The notes under the pieces are model-generated. The model was not told the origin of the DNA and ran no database searches. It saw only the letters and a list, made by a program, of their open reading frames with translations. Below, piece after piece: positions 15,398 through 23,059 of a stretch of 50,194 bases of DNA (position 1 is the first letter of the stretch; every line of letters begins with the position of its first letter). Made by a program: the position numbers and the translations under genes. The DNA is from Phycisphaeraceae bacterium. GTDB lineage: Bacteria; Planctomycetota; Phycisphaerae; Phycisphaerales; Phycisphaeraceae. The stretch covers positions 1-50,194 of the forward strand of contig PBAS01000071.1 of NCBI GenBank assembly GCA_002716625.1, read 5' to 3'.

Positions 15398-18364
15398 ATG
15401 TTTCGCCGACCTGGCAAGGTAAAAAAGAAGATGAGTGACGCACACGACCACGGTCATCACGGACCGACCAACTTCTGGACAAAGTATGTCTTTTCAACGG
15501 ACCACAAGGTTATTGCCCTCCAGTTCACGTTCTCGTCGCTATTGTTCGTGATTCTTGGCGGGCTGTTGGCCATGGGTGTTCGTTATCAGATTGCATGGCC
15601 GGGGCAGGATGTACCCTATGCTACGATTTTGCCTGGGGGTACGGTAGATGAACCCAAGGATTCATCATTTCAAAAGATGACCAGCCCGGTTCCAGAGAAG
15701 AATCTGGCGCTGTGGAAAATAGGCGGTACGGTTTCTTTTAACCAGGCGGTCGAGCACGGTAGTAACAATATCCCCAAAGGAACGAAGGCCTCGTTACTTG
15801 AATTTTCCCGAGGGCTGGCAGTAACAGTACCGGTGGGTGCCCGGGTCAAGATAGATGGTCGCACGCGTACCCTGACCAAGTCGGTTGATGGATTTATTGA
15901 TCATCAGCGAGTAGGGGGAGACATTGATTTCACCAAGGCAGTTCCACATGTACATGCAACCACTGGTGAAATGGTGAAAACTGATGATGGGGGGACAGAA
16001 CTAGAACTCATTGGTTTAATGGTCAACCGTCCTGACGGCCAAACCGAGTTGAATGAGAGCCATATTCTGATTCCTATCCGTATCAAGGCCACGCCTGCCA
16101 CGGTTCAGATTACGGCGCAGAGTGTCGAGGGGGCAGGCGACGTTGCTGCTGCAACCATTGAACTACCTTCGGCTCAAGTTCTTACCTATACCAAGCAACA
16201 ACTTACAGCGGATGCTTACCTTTCGCTGTTCACCATGCACGCATCGATCATGATTTTCTTTGTGATTATCCCGATGCTAGTGGGTGGTTTTGGCAACTTT
16301 ACCATCCCACTGATGATTGGGGCGCGGGATATGGCGTTTCCCAAGCTAAACATGCTGTCATTTTGGATTTCAGTACCGGTCAGCATATTGATTGTCGCTA
16401 GTTTTTGGGTACCTGCTGGTTCGGCTGGCGGAGGATGGACGATGTATCCACCGTTGTCCGGTGGCAAGGGTGGTGTCATGTCGTCCACCATCGGAACCAA
16501 CTTGTGGATTATTGGTGTTGGAATGGTTGGCTTCGTATCCATTGTGGGTGCATTAAATTATGTGACAACCATTATCAATATGCGGGCGCCTGGCATGTCG
16601 ATGTTTCGGTTGCCGCTGACTGTGTGGGCATTATTCATCACCGCCATCCTGCAGGTATTTGCAACACCAGTATTGACCGCGACGATGATCCTCCTATTTT
16701 TCGATCGCGTGCTGGGGACAATGTTTTTTGCTCCGATTGTCCAGCAACTTATCGATGGGGTACCGGTGATGAAATCAGTTGGCGGACAGCCGCTGCTATT
16801 TCAGCACTTGTTCTGGTTTTATTCCCATCCAGCGGTGTACATCATGATTCTTCCGGCGATGGGGGTTGCCAGTGATGTAATTGCCGCCTACGCCCGAAAG
16901 CCAATATTTGGCTATCGTCCCATGGTCTACGCAATCTGTGCAATTGCCATACTTGGTTTTATCGTCTGGGGCCACCATATGTTTCAGTCGGGTATGAATC
17001 CTGTATTGGGTACGACGTTTATGGCGTCGACCATCCTAATCGCGGTGCCGTCTGCCATTAAAACCTTTAACTGGCTTGGTACGCTTTGGGGAGGTGACAT
17101 CCGGTTTACACCAGCTATGTTACACGCGCTAGGATTTGTGAGTATGTTTGTGATTGGTGGCCTGTCCGGCATTTTCATGGCTTCGGCACCAGTCGATATC
17201 TATATTCACGATACATACTTTATCGTTGCTCATATCCACTATGTTTTATTCGGTGGCTCCATCTTCGGTATCTTTGCCGGGATCTATCACTGGTTTCCCA
17301 AGATGTTTGGGCGAGAGATGAATATACGCTGGGGATATGTCCACTTTTGGCTCACATTTATTGCCTTCAACGGTACCTTTTTCATCATGCATGTGCTGGG
17401 TGTTGGTGGACACCCGCGGCGTTACGCTTCAATCATGGAGTACCCTACACTCCAGCACCTGCAGCCCATGAATGTCATCATGACTCTATGGGCAATGTCA
17501 TTGGGGATGGCTCAAATTCCGTTTTTCTACAACTTTTTTGTCAGTATGCCGCGTAAGTTGGGCCGGTCGATTGTGGCGACATTTCTCGTTGTCTTGGTCG
17601 GATCAACGGTGATTGGAGTAAGTTACTGGACCGGACCTGCTTGGGAGGTGACCGATGATCGCGCAATAGCGGCCGATGCGGGGGCTAGAAACTGGTTAGG
17701 CTACATTGCATTATTTGCAGGTCTAATTGCATTGTTAGTGATGTGGCTACGCTCCCTGCCGAGGATTAGCAAGGTCTTTTCTGTACTCATCATAGTGCCG
17801 TTAATGTTGTACTTCCTAGGCGTGATTCAAAGTGCACGTGCTGGCACGCTTGTGGCCGTCAATTCACAAGTTCTTCATGATCTGATGGTGGCCACCGGGC
17901 ATGGCATTATTGCTGGCGGTATCGTTGTGGTTGTCGTATTTATAATTTGGGCCATTGGCGGAGCATTGGGTGTACCCGCTCTGTTGCAACGCGTGCTCTA
18001 TCTCGTGTTTCTGGCAGCTTTCTTGGCGCCATTTATTCTCAAAGACGACATCTATCTTCTTCTTGGGATGGCGAGTTTGATGGAACATCGTTGGGTTATT
18101 TTGTTTCTTGCCGCGATCCCGGGATTACTTTATCTGATACTCCAACGTCCTCGTGATGAGTTTGGCACCAAAGCCGAGATCAATCCGCATGATCTCAACT
18201 CGCTTGAATGGGTTGCCCAATCGCCGCCGATACACACTAACTTCGACGAGATTCCCACCGTGTATCGAGGCCCTTATGAGTACAGTTCACCGGCAGTGGA
18301 AGAAGATTTTCTCCCGCAGAACAAGGTTTTGCCGCAAGGTGTGGTAGAGCCTACGGGACATTGA
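15398..18364 (+). CDS. coxA: cytochrome c oxidase subunit I, A2 type, with two large extra regions
   Basis: This is the catalytic haem a / haem a3-CuB subunit. Ligand motifs visible are His281 (FTMHASIMIFF, haem a), His477 and Tyr481 (YSHPAVY, CuB and the cross-linked tyrosine), WGHHMF (CuB) and HDTYFIVAHIHYVLFGG (haems a3 and a). The glutamate of the A1 motif HPEV is replaced by alanine and the preceding residues are YS, which marks the A2 subfamily. At 988 residues it is far longer than the usual 530-650. About 200 residues (about 68-272) are inserted in the loop after helix I. Another 200 residues with about six hydrophobic segments (about 721-925) precede the conserved C-terminal signature LEWVAQSPPIHTNFDEIP. 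Homologues suggest the start at ATG 15431 (MSDAHDHGHHGP) rather than 15398. CtaA follows at once. Confidence 0.95.
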   Translation: MFRRPGKVKKKMSDAHDHGHHGPTNFWTKYVFSTDHKVIALQFTFSSLLFVILGGLLAMGVRYQIAWPGQDVPYATILPGGTVDEPKDSSFQKMTSPVPEKNLALWKIGGTVSFNQAVEHGSNNIPKGTKASLLEFSRGLAVTVPVGARVKIDGRTRTLTKSVDGFIDHQRVGGDIDFTKAVPHVHATTGEMVKTDDGGTELELIGLMVNRPDGQTELNESHILIPIRIKATPATVQITAQSVEGAGDVAAATIELPSAQVLTYTKQQLTADAYLSLFTMHASIMIFFVIIPMLVGGFGNFTIPLMIGARDMAFPKLNMLSFWISVPVSILIVASFWVPAGSAGGGWTMYPPLSGGKGGVMSSTIGTNLWIIGVGMVGFVSIVGALNYVTTIINMRAPGMSMFRLPLTVWALFITAILQVFATPVLTATMILLFFDRVLGTMFFAPIVQQLIDGVPVMKSVGGQPLLFQHLFWFYSHPAVYIMILPAMGVASDVIAAYARKPIFGYRPMVYAICAIAILGFIVWGHHMFQSGMNPVLGTTFMASTILIAVPSAIKTFNWLGTLWGGDIRFTPAMLHALGFVSMFVIGGLSGIFMASAPVDIYIHDTYFIVAHIHYVLFGGSIFGIFAGIYHWFPKMFGREMNIRWGYVHFWLTFIAFNGTFFIMHVLGVGGHPRRYASIMEYPTLQHLQPMNVIMTLWAMSLGMAQIPFFYNFFVSMPRKLGRSIVATFLVVLVGSTVIGVSYWTGPAWEVTDDRAIAADAGARNWLGYIALFAGLIALLVMWLRSLPRISKVFSVLIIVPLMLYFLGVIQSARAGTLVAVNSQVLHDLMVATGHGIIAGGIVVVVVFIIWAIGGALGVPALLQRVLYLVFLAAFLAPFILKDDIYLLLGMASLMEHRWVILFLAAIPGLLYLILQRPRDEFGTKAEINPHDLNSLEWVAQSPPIHTNFDEIPTVYRGPYEYSSPAVEEDFLPQNKVLPQGVVEPTGH

Positions 18365-19612
18365 GTGCTTGGCATAGCCAGTACATGGATGCCGATAGTG
18401 AAAACATCTGATAAATCGGTCATGCGTTGCTCGAGCTGTGGTTGCAATCTCATTCGGTTCATGGGAAAAAGTTGCCCCCAATGCGGATCGTATGTGGGCA
18501 GGAATAATGCAACTTCGCAGTGCTACTCAACATGGCTGCACCGATACGCGGTTCTTCTTGTCATTGCGACATTCTTACTTGTGATTTTAGGTGGAACTGT
18601 TACAAGCAAGGGGGCGGGTCTGGCGGTACCGGATTGGCCCACAAGCTATGGGTACGGCATGTTTGAACTGCCGTGGATGATGTGGGTGGGGAATATTTTT
18701 TGGGAGCATTTGCACCGTTTGGCTGGCGCGGCTGTTGGAATATTATGCATTGTAATGGCGGCTTGGCTGTGGATTAGCCAGCAACATCGACCATGGTTGC
18801 GTTGGGGTGGTATAGGGTTGTTAGGTTTGGTTATTTTGCAGGGTGTGATGGGTGGGCTACGTGTTACTGAACTGTCAATTGTGCTGGCAATTACCCATGG
18901 GGTGATGGGGCAGCTTTTTTTGTGTTTAACGGTGTTCATTGCCGCCGCCACCAGTGCATACTGGGCCTCGGGTGATCAGCAAGATATTGGTCGAGATGGG
19001 TTGGATCGGTTGCGAGTGTTCCGTTACTTGGGGCGATTTTCCGTATTCTTTTTTGTCGTTCTACTAATCCAGTTGATTCTTGGTGCGGCAATGCGCCATT
19101 CAGAAGCGGGCTTGGCAATTTTCGATTTTCCATCTGCATACGGCCAATTGGTGCCTCCTTTCAGTCAATCAGGGATTGCTGAGGCGACGGAGAAGATGCT
19201 TGATGAAGGGGATACTTGGTTGGCGGCATACTTTACGCCAATGCAAGTGGCCGTTCATTTTGCGCATCGGGTTTGGGCGATCGTAGTGCTTTCTGTAGGC
19301 GGTTGGTTCATTGTTCGATTGTTGCGGGATGCTATTGGCCAACCATTGCTGTTACGGCCTGCAGTTGCTATTGCATTGATGTTAATCATGCAGGCTGCTT
19401 TGGGTGCTTCGGTAATTTGGTCCGGTCGTCACAGCGAGGTGGCAACCGCTCACCAGGCACTTGGTGCGGCGATTCTGGCAACCTCCGCGCTCTTGTTGGT
19501 CCGATTAATGCGTCTTAACCTGAGGTCTGTAATGCCATCGAATCAAGGTGGTAGGGTTGTTGATTTGCAAACTCCCACCAGTTCATCGTCATTGAAAGTA
19601 GTAGGTGCATGA
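18365..19612 (+). CDS. ctaA: haem A synthase (COX15/CtaA) with N-terminal zinc-ribbon-like segment
   Basis: The enzyme converts haem O to haem A for the oxidase. Eight hydrophobic helices carry the conserved histidines in EHLHRLAG, THGVMGQ, FAHRVWA and TAHQALGA, and the motif GLAVPDWPTSYG follows helix I. The first 55 residues are unusual: CSSC at 22-25 and CPQC at 37-40 form a CxxC-x11-CxxC zinc-ribbon-like module ahead of the first helix. The frame starts with GTG directly after the coxA stop (TGAGTG). An ATG at 18422 would still keep the cysteines. The end overlaps ctaB by four bases (ATGA). Confidence 0.92.
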   Translation: MLGIASTWMPIVKTSDKSVMRCSSCGCNLIRFMGKSCPQCGSYVGRNNATSQCYSTWLHRYAVLLVIATFLLVILGGTVTSKGAGLAVPDWPTSYGYGMFELPWMMWVGNIFWEHLHRLAGAAVGILCIVMAAWLWISQQHRPWLRWGGIGLLGLVILQGVMGGLRVTELSIVLAITHGVMGQLFLCLTVFIAAATSAYWASGDQQDIGRDGLDRLRVFRYLGRFSVFFFVVLLIQLILGAAMRHSEAGLAIFDFPSAYGQLVPPFSQSGIAEATEKMLDEGDTWLAAYFTPMQVAVHFAHRVWAIVVLSVGGWFIVRLLRDAIGQPLLLRPAVAIALMLIMQAALGASVIWSGRHSEVATAHQALGAAILATSALLLVRLMRLNLRSVMPSNQGGRVVDLQTPTSSSSLKVVGA

Positions 19613-20526
19613 CGCAGTTGACCGGGCCATCCGAGCAATCTTGGTCGTTACGGACAACAAGTCCAGCAACTTGGTGCGCCAATCTTGCACCCTACGCCAA
19701 ACTGACCAAGCCACGATTAACGACCATGGTGGTCATAACCACGCTTGTCGGGTTTGCAATGGGTGCCGAGCAGTGGTCTTGGCTTGCATTGACGGCGACT
19801 TTAATCGGCGCCGCTTTGTCCTGTATTGGCGCCGGAGTATTCAACCAGATTCACGAGCGTCGCATCGATGCGGTAATGCACCGCACGATGAATCGCCCAC
19901 TGCCTGCAGGGCAAATATCAGTAACTCATGCAGGGGTATTTGCGTTTTCATGCTGTTTTCTGGGTGTAATTCTACTGGCGTGCTTAACGACATTTCTTGC
20001 TGCGGTAATTACGTTGGGCATTGTCATACTCTACGTCTTCGTCTACACGCCGCTCAAGCGAAAGAGTAGTTTGTCGACGGTAGTTGGTGCAGTGCCGGGT
20101 GCACTGCCTCCGGTTGTTGGCTACGTCGCGGCTACGGGGCGACTTGGTGCCGAGGCATGGCTTCTTTTTGCTATCATGTTCGTATGGCAGTTGCCTCATT
20201 TCTTGGCCATTGCCTGGCTTTATCGAGAAGATTATGCGCGGGCGAATCTGCCCGTGTTGACCGTACTCGACCCCGAAGGTTCGACCGTTTTCCGCCAGAT
20301 TCTTTTAGGCACCATCGTATTACTGCCGTTGACCGCGGCTCCTACACTGCTGGGGATCTCTGGTACGCTCTATTTGTTCGGCGGACTGGCTGCCGCCGCC
20401 ATGTTCTTGGCCTTTGCTATTTGTGTGGCTGTGACACGTACACAGTTGCATGCACGAAGATTGTTTTTTGCATCGCTTGTTTATTTACCCATTGTTCTTG
20501 GATTGATGCTTGTAGATAAGGTTTAA
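19609..20526 (+). CDS. ctaB: protohaem IX farnesyltransferase (haem O synthase)
   Basis: A UbiA-family prenyltransferase of 305 residues that farnesylates haem b to haem O. The conserved block NQIHERRIDAVMHRTMNRPLPAG corresponds to the first aspartate-rich prenyl-diphosphate site, although this family variant is short of aspartates. The segment YTPLKRKSSLSTVVGAVPGA and the following PPVVGYVA are typical of CtaB/CyoE. Six or more membrane helices are visible. It starts within the ctaA stop codon and is followed after two bases by coxC, so the genes are co-translated. Confidence 0.94.
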   Translation: MTQLTGPSEQSWSLRTTSPATWCANLAPYAKLTKPRLTTMVVITTLVGFAMGAEQWSWLALTATLIGAALSCIGAGVFNQIHERRIDAVMHRTMNRPLPAGQISVTHAGVFAFSCCFLGVILLACLTTFLAAVITLGIVILYVFVYTPLKRKSSLSTVVGAVPGALPPVVGYVAATGRLGAEAWLLFAIMFVWQLPHFLAIAWLYREDYARANLPVLTVLDPEGSTVFRQILLGTIVLLPLTAAPTLLGISGTLYLFGGLAAAAMFLAFAICVAVTRTQLHARRLFFASLVYLPIVLGLMLVDKV

Positions 20527-20528
20527 CC

Positions 20529-21179
20529 ATGACCCATGCTCCAGTAAACGCGAACCATTCGCCCGATCATGGTCACGATGAGTCCGGGCCGCTTATGGCT
20601 CACGGCTCAATTTTGCAGACGCAGATTACCAACGGCAAGATTTGCATGTGGCTGTTCCTTGGTTCAGAAATCATGTTTTTCACCGGTTTGATCGGCGCCT
20701 ACATTGTGTTGCGATTCGGGCAGGGGCCAGGCAACTGGCCATCACCAGATAAGACACTCAACGTTCCGCTGACGGCGATCAACACGTTTTTTTTGATATG
20801 TTCCTCGGTGACGCTGGTATGGGCGTTGCAGTCCTTTCAGCGTGAGCAGCCAGCAAAGGGTAACTTGGGGTTGCTGGCAACAACCCTCATTGGTGCACTA
20901 TTTGTCGGTGTTCAGGCATATGAATACATCGAACTTCTTGGTGCGGGCATGGCGCCAGACACGAATCTATTTGGCAGTTGTTTTTATGTCATGACGGGCT
21001 TTCATGGTTTTCACGTATTAGTCGGCGTGCTTTCACTCGCGTGGCTGACGGTAATGGGATTTCTTGGGAAGTTTGGCCCGACCTATTCCCAGTACGCTCC
21101 AATTGAGATGACGGGTCTCTACTGGCACTTTGTGGATTTAGTTTGGATTATTCTGTTTGCAATTGTGTACTTAATGTAA
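20529..21179 (+). CDS. coxC: cytochrome c oxidase subunit III
   Basis: The 216-residue protein has five visible membrane helices and the family motifs MWLFLGSEIMFFTGLIGAY, TGFHGFHVLVG and YWHFVDLVWIILF. The five-helix form is typical of caa3-type oxidases. The N terminus is polar and histidine-rich (NHSPDHGHDE). It stabilises subunit I and has no redox centre. It follows ctaB by two bases and precedes coxD by about 50. Confidence 0.95.
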   Translation: MTHAPVNANHSPDHGHDESGPLMAHGSILQTQITNGKICMWLFLGSEIMFFTGLIGAYIVLRFGQGPGNWPSPDKTLNVPLTAINTFFLICSSVTLVWALQSFQREQPAKGNLGLLATTLIGALFVGVQAYEYIELLGAGMAPDTNLFGSCFYVMTGFHGFHVLVGVLSLAWLTVMGFLGKFGPTYSQYAPIEMTGLYWHFVDLVWIILFAIVYLM

Positions 21180-21231
21180 GGTCGTTTGCATTGAGCGACA
21201 TTCACTATTTACAGTGCACCTGGGAATGACG

Positions 21232-21669
21232 ATGGCACATAAGAACAACCACTCGGTCAATTTGCTTACCTGTTTTCTGCTATTGTTGGTTTTTACAGCA
21301 GCAGAAATAGTGCTTTATGAAGTCTGGCGACAGACGGGATTTGTTCCAAAATTGGTGCTGGTGTTTCTTATCTTCGTATTCACCATCCCCAAAGCTGCTA
21401 TCGTGATGATCTATTTCATGCATCTCAAATTTGAAAAGCCACTGCTTATCATGCTCGCGCTGGCGCCATTTGTAACCGTTGCCATCTTGGTTCTTGTTAC
21501 CCTTACGGATTCTCAGACCTTAGCGTATCGGATTTATACCTCCGCTTCCGATCTTTCAACTTTCAAAATCATTCATCACCACGGTGATGAAGAAGAACAT
21601 TCCAGTGGCTCGCACAACAATGCGCATGGGGTGCATGATGAGTCCAATGTGGATGCCGAGAAAGAATGA
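21232..21669 (+). CDS. coxD: cytochrome c oxidase subunit IV (caa3 type)
   Basis: A small protein with three membrane helices and the family signature around the second and third helices (FTIPKAAIVMIYFMHLKFEKP). The C-terminal 35 residues are rich in His, Asp and Glu (HHHGDEEEHSSGSHNNAHG), an uncommon tail. Possible starts are GTG 21214, ATG 21226 and ATG 21232; the last is preferred because TGGGA lies seven bases upstream. The stop overlaps the ABC ATPase start (ATGATG). Confidence 0.88.
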   Translation: MAHKNNHSVNLLTCFLLLLVFTAAEIVLYEVWRQTGFVPKLVLVFLIFVFTIPKAAIVMIYFMHLKFEKPLLIMLALAPFVTVAILVLVTLTDSQTLAYRIYTSASDLSTFKIIHHHGDEEEHSSGSHNNAHGVHDESNVDAEKE

Positions 21670-22757
21670 TGTCTTTTGCGGCATCTATGCCTTCGGGAAT
21701 TCCTCTGGATTCAGTCAATTCCAGTGCGGCCGTGTCCTGTTCATCGCAAATTGATTCGCCGGCTGCGGTCAGTATTCGTGGTTTAACCCATGCCTATCCA
21801 CCGCCTCGTCGTCAGAAGACCCGGTTTGATGAGGTATCAGGGGCTGCGACTACTACGTTATTAGATGCTTTGGTTGATGTGAATTTCGAGATTCGACCTG
21901 GCGAGGTTTTTGGGCTACTTGGTCCAAATGGTAGTGGTAAGACAACACTATTTCGAGTATTGGCGACCTTGTTGCGACCCAGCCAAGGGTCCGTTTCAAT
22001 TTTTGGCTACGATCTCGCTACGCAAGCTCAACTTGTTCGGCGGCAGCTGGGCATCGTTTTTCAGATGCCCAGCTTAGACATTAAACTTTCGGCCGAAGAG
22101 AATCTGGCGTGCCAGGGATATCTGTATGGACTGTCGGGTCGCAATCTGCGGCGTCGGATTTCCTCATTACTGATGGAGTTCGAATTGGGTGACAGGTGCA
22201 GTGAGTACATTGAGCGGTTCAGTGGGGGAATGCGCCGGCGTGTCGAATTGGCCAAAGCTCTATTGCACCAACCCCGCCTGCTGTTACTTGATGAGCCGGC
22301 GACCGGATTGGATCCTGGTGCACGCTTGGATCTCATTGATCAATTGCAACGGATGCAACGTAAGCTGGGTGTCACGGTCGCGTTGACGACGCACCATCTA
22401 GAGGATGCAGATCGGTGCGACCGGTTGGCAATCATGTGTAAAGGGAAATTGGTTGCCGTTGATACACCAGCTGGCCTCAAGGCACGTGTGGGTGGCAATA
22501 TAATCACCATTCAACCAGCCCAATCCTCACGATCAGATGAGATTTGCAAGTTGATTACAGAACAATTCGGACCTTGGTCAGCTGCAAGTATGCCCACGGT
22601 ACACCATGGGAAAATATACATTCATCGAGATGATGGGCCTGCATTCGTTGCATCGCTTGGGATGCGATTGTCTCAAGATGTTGCGATGATCAGTGTCGGC
22701 AAGCCAACTCTCGAGGACGTATTTCTTCATTTGACCGGCCACACTTTGTGGAATTAG
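21666..22757 (+). CDS. ABC transporter ATP-binding protein (DrrA/CcmA-like)
   Basis: A complete nucleotide-binding domain is present: Walker A GPNGSGKTT, Q-loop (VFQMPS), signature FSGGMRRRVELAKAL, Walker B LLLLDEPATGLDP and the H-loop TTHHLEDADR. The C-terminal part ends with KPTLEDVFLHLTGHTL, typical of exporters of the DrrA/NodI group. About 50 extra residues precede the domain. Its start overlaps the coxD stop, so it belongs to the oxidase operon. No ABC-2 permease follows, which is odd for this group. A role in oxidase assembly or haem/copper export would be a guess from position only. Confidence 0.9.
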   Translation: MMSFAASMPSGIPLDSVNSSAAVSCSSQIDSPAAVSIRGLTHAYPPPRRQKTRFDEVSGAATTTLLDALVDVNFEIRPGEVFGLLGPNGSGKTTLFRVLATLLRPSQGSVSIFGYDLATQAQLVRRQLGIVFQMPSLDIKLSAEENLACQGYLYGLSGRNLRRRISSLLMEFELGDRCSEYIERFSGGMRRRVELAKALLHQPRLLLLDEPATGLDPGARLDLIDQLQRMQRKLGVTVALTTHHLEDADRCDRLAIMCKGKLVAVDTPAGLKARVGGNIITIQPAQSSRSDEICKLITEQFGPWSAASMPTVHHGKIYIHRDDGPAFVASLGMRLSQDVAMISVGKPTLEDVFLHLTGHTLWN

Positions 22758-23059
22758 GAGGTTGTGGCCAGGCAACCATACGTACTGGTGGGTTTATTGG
22801 GTGGAGTTGTGAAGCGTGTCATTAATAGATAGACGGTCGGTGAAAAATGGCGGGCAATGATTGGGGATCGCTACTCGGCTGAGCATCAATATATTTAGTG
22901 CCCCAATAGGAGGCCAACCGAGATCGTTAGAGGTTATTCACTAAGCAGAGGGTGGCGTTGATCAAGAGAATCAGAATGTTCAGAACAGCAAAGGTTTTCA
23001 GTCAAAGTTTTAATGGAAATGTGTGATGTATAGGTCCCAGCAAGGAGCTTGATCTTGCA
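22758..23059. other. intergenic region after the ABC ATPase
   Basis: These 302 bases begin with AGGAGG (22756-22761) followed at 22764 by a GTG frame of only 22 codons ending at 22832 (MARQPYVLVGLLGGVVKRV...). It may be chance or a remnant. A weak inverted repeat ATTGGGG (22860-22866) / CCCCAAT (22901-22907) is present. No permease-like coding was seen in any frame. AAGGAG lies 14 bases before the next gene. Confidence 0.4.

Noticed and set aside
22764..22832. 22-codon GTG frame after AGGAGG
   Set aside because: It is too short and lacks family similarity to be called as a gene, although it is noted as a possible remnant of a permease gene.
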